The translations under genes and the position numbers were made by a program. The notes under the pieces are model-generated. The model did no database searches, was not told the DNA's origin, and saw only the letters and a list, made by a program, of their open reading frames with translations. Source: Rikenellaceae bacterium (GTDB taxonomy: Bacteria; Bacteroidota; Bacteroidia; Bacteroidales; Rikenellaceae). From it: DNA of 64,000 nucleotides. Position 1 is the first letter of the stretch, and each line of letters begins with the position of its first letter. Positions 62,142 to 64,000 of the stretch are shown here, piece by piece. The stretch covers positions 1 through 64,000 of the forward strand of contig JAFTOX010000017.1 of the NCBI GenBank assembly GCA_017463585.1. The letters run 5' to 3'.

Positions 62142-63362
62142 ATGAGCCTCGCAAAGAGAATATTCCTCGCCATTGCGCTCGCGCTGAGTTGCATCGCCAC
62201 CGCTACGGCACAACAACCTCGCGGTGCGCGAACGATCATTCGTGGCGGTACGCGACAGGAGATCCGTAGCGACTCGGCCTCGATGGCTGCCGATTCGTTG
62301 CGTTCGGGCGTGATGGGTTTGGACTCGGCATCGCTGGCTGCGCTCGGTCTGGACGAGGCCCTGATCGACACCCTCTCGGCCGACTCGATTGCTGCTCGAT
62401 TGAGCTCACTTCCGGTCGATTCGCTCGCCTCGCTGATGGGGCGTATGCCCGACACCACAACCGTCGCAAAGCTCGATTCGCTGGCACTCGATACGATCAA
62501 ACCCCGCCGTTGGGACTCGATCACAATCTCGAAAATCTCGTGGATCTCGGCCGTTGCGCCCGGCTTCGGACAGATCTACAACAAACAATATTGGAAGTTG
62601 CCGATCCTCTACTCGACCTTGGGTGCGGGTATCACGATGGGCGTGCTCGAAAACAAAAAGTATCAAGACTATAAGCGTCAGGTTAAGGCGATTACCGACG
62701 TCAGTCTGGTGCGCACCGAAGAACTTGACGCTCTGCAAACCCAGATGATTCGCCACAACACCCGCCGCCAGTTGTACTTTCTCGGTGCGATTGCCTCGTA
62801 CATATATTTTATTGGCGACGCAGCGATGAACTACGACGGTAAGATTCCCGCCACGAGGGTCAAGAAGGCCACTACCCTCTCGATGATCTGCCCGGGTGCG
62901 GGACAGATCTACAACGGTAGCTATTGGAAGGCTCCGATTGTGATCGGTGGCTTCGCTTCGATGATCTACGTTGTGGATTGGAACAACCGTGGTTATCAGC
63001 GTTTTCGCACCGCCTACAACCTGCGTGTAGCCTACGACAACGCTCTGAAAGAGTACAACGCCGCAACCGACAAAGAGGGGTTGACACGCCCCACTCCGAC
63101 CGACGAATTCCGCGGTCGATATACGGCCGACTATCTGAAAAACCTCAAAAATAGCTATCGTCGTAACCGCGACCTCTCGATCATCATCACAGCGGGTGTC
63201 TACCTGCTCAATGTGATCGACGCACACGTCGATGCTCACTTGCAGGATTACGATATTTCGGACAACCTTGCAATGGACGTCCAACCCCACATAGGCAACG
63301 TTTACACGGCTCAATCGGGCAGCGTAAACACCTATGGCTTAGGCATTAATATTAGATTCTAA
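62142..63362 (+). CDS. DUF5683 membrane protein
   Basis: 406 residues from ATG 62142 (MSLAKRIFLAIALALS...TAQQ is a signal peptide; the longer frame from 61869 overlaps parB and is rejected). Residues 35-150 are DS/DT-rich low complexity (ADSLRSGVMGLDSASLAALG). From about 160 comes DUF5683: WISAVAPGFGQIYNKQYWKLPILYS and a second copy CPGAGQIYNGSYWKAPIVIGG, each with hydrophobic helices. This parB-DUF5683-transglycosylase order is common in Bacteroidales. Function unknown. Confidence 0.85.
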   Translation: MSLAKRIFLAIALALSCIATATAQQPRGARTIIRGGTRQEIRSDSASMAADSLRSGVMGLDSASLAALGLDEALIDTLSADSIAARLSSLPVDSLASLMGRMPDTTTVAKLDSLALDTIKPRRWDSITISKISWISAVAPGFGQIYNKQYWKLPILYSTLGAGITMGVLENKKYQDYKRQVKAITDVSLVRTEELDALQTQMIRHNTRRQLYFLGAIASYIYFIGDAAMNYDGKIPATRVKKATTLSMICPGAGQIYNGSYWKAPIVIGGFASMIYVVDWNNRGYQRFRTAYNLRVAYDNALKEYNAATDKEGLTRPTPTDEFRGRYTADYLKNLKNSYRRNRDLSIIITAGVYLLNVIDAHVDAHLQDYDISDNLAMDVQPHIGNVYTAQSGSVNTYGLGINIRF

Positions 63363-63389
63363 TCTCCCCGAAAGATAAACTCCCAAACA

Positions 63390-64000
63390 ATGAAATTCGC
63401 ACTCAAAACCACTACCCTGATACTCGCAGCCGCACTCACCGCCTCGACCGTAATGGCCGCCGACGGTCCCATCTGGCCCTTCGGCAAGAACCGTCGCAAG
63501 GCGCAAAAAGAGCAACAAGCCGAGATGGAGGCAGCCGAGCGCCAAGCCCTCGTCGAGCGATTGGTGGCCGATTCGATCAAGCGTCTGCTGGCTGAAACCG
63601 CTAAGACTGAGGAGGTTGAACCCGAGGAGGTTGGTCACGAGGGTGCAATCAGCGACAGCTCGTATTGGCGCGATCACTTCGCCGCAATGAGCATTCATCA
63701 GCGCGACTCGGTGGTGTCGCAGTGGTACGAAAAGACCACAATCGACGCATTCGAAAATTACTATAAAGAGTATATCTGCTTCGACTCGACGTGGGTGCCT
63801 ACGACCGAAAATGTACTTCCCGACTCGGTCTATGCCGCACGCTTGAAGGCGATGGTTTCGCCCATTCATCTGCCTTATAATGAGATCGTTCGTAACTATA
63901 TCGTGCGCTACACCTCGCCCACCAGCGGACTGATGGGCCGCGTGCTCGGACTGTCGCAATACTACTTCCCGATGATCGAGCAGGAGCTGATCAATGCGGG
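63390..64000 (+). CDS. Lytic transglycosylase, MltD-like (cut by window end)
   Basis: First 203 residues only. Signal peptide MKFALKTTTLILAAALTAS...MA; a charged helical region to about 75; then the start of a transglycosylase domain: PYNEIVRNYIVRYTSP, MGRVLGLSQYYFPMIEQELINAG. The catalytic Glu lies beyond the window. LysM repeats would be expected downstream. It follows DUF5683 after 27 bases, in the usual Bacteroidales order. Confidence 0.78.
   Translation, partial: MKFALKTTTLILAAALTASTVMAADGPIWPFGKNRRKAQKEQQAEMEAAERQALVERLVADSIKRLLAETAKTEEVEPEEVGHEGAISDSSYWRDHFAAMSIHQRDSVVSQWYEKTTIDAFENYYKEYICFDSTWVPTTENVLPDSVYAARLKAMVSPIHLPYNEIVRNYIVRYTSPTSGLMGRVLGLSQYYFPMIEQELINA

Overview
The window is chromosomal DNA from a member of the Bacteroidales, most likely Alistipes or a close relative in the Rikenellaceae. 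Direct support: promoters follow the Bacteroidota form (-33 TTTG/TTG, 19-21 bases, -7 TAnnTTTG); almost no gene has a Shine-Dalgarno sequence; and the gene content is typical of the group (fimbrillin/FISUMP lipoproteins, an OstA-like protein, DUF3127, DUF4919, DUF5683, methylmalonyl-CoA mutase). The genus is an inference. There is no prophage, CRISPR array, rRNA operon or complete insertion sequence.

Layout. 227-9590: cell-wall amidase, PHP phosphoesterase, bamD-rpoZ (minus), a PLP-dependent alpha-oxoamine synthase, GDPD, DMT exporter, Ntn hydrolase. 9714-12925: tRNA-His, ferritin, then a minus operon of cyclophilin, DUF3127, lipoprotein and galM. 13056-16124: minus operon acpP-fabF-rnc-radC. 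16281-22157: purN, pepE, yraN, waaA, glyS, a 36-residue membrane peptide, ruvX and def. 22310-27333: OmpR-type two-component pair, then a large outer-membrane receptor behind a promoter flanked by two 29-bp direct repeats. 27488-36252: flavodiiron protein, metallophosphoesterase, nitroreductase, ftsY, an AT-richer DUF4919 gene, rimO, coiled-coil protein, zapA, 6S-like RNA and rny. 36372-43366: minus-strand cluster of three fimbrillin/FISUMP lipoproteins and two related tiny proteins. 43898-47896: mutA-mutB. 48099-51922: pdxA, thrS and infC. 51923-54371: RNA- and repeat-rich stretch with rplS, surE and tRNA-Asp. 54463-60308: envelope operon (CPBP protease, PPIase lipoprotein, SurA-like chaperone, OstA-like protein). 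60485-64000: parA-parB, DUF5683 and a truncated lytic transglycosylase.

How it fits together: most genes are core functions in envelope biogenesis (BamD, OstA-like, SurA, WaaA, amidase, transglycosylase), lipid synthesis (AcpP, FabF, alpha-oxoamine synthase), translation and its control (GlyRS, ThrRS, IF-3, L19, Def, RimO, RNase Y, 6S RNA) and segregation (ParAB, ZapA). The accessory and most novel part is the fimbrillin/FISUMP cluster, in which two of three surface lipoproteins are preceded by a short protein; the two short proteins share a GF-x-GS core and a terminal Trp. Other notable points: infC apparently starts at ATA behind a perfect AGGAGG and is not followed by rpmI-rplT but by a run of hairpins; the structured rplS leader; the 6S-like RNA carrying a -7-like box; a 103-bp dispersed repeat in two almost identical inverted copies 46 kb apart; and tandem copies of the tRNA-Asp 3' end.
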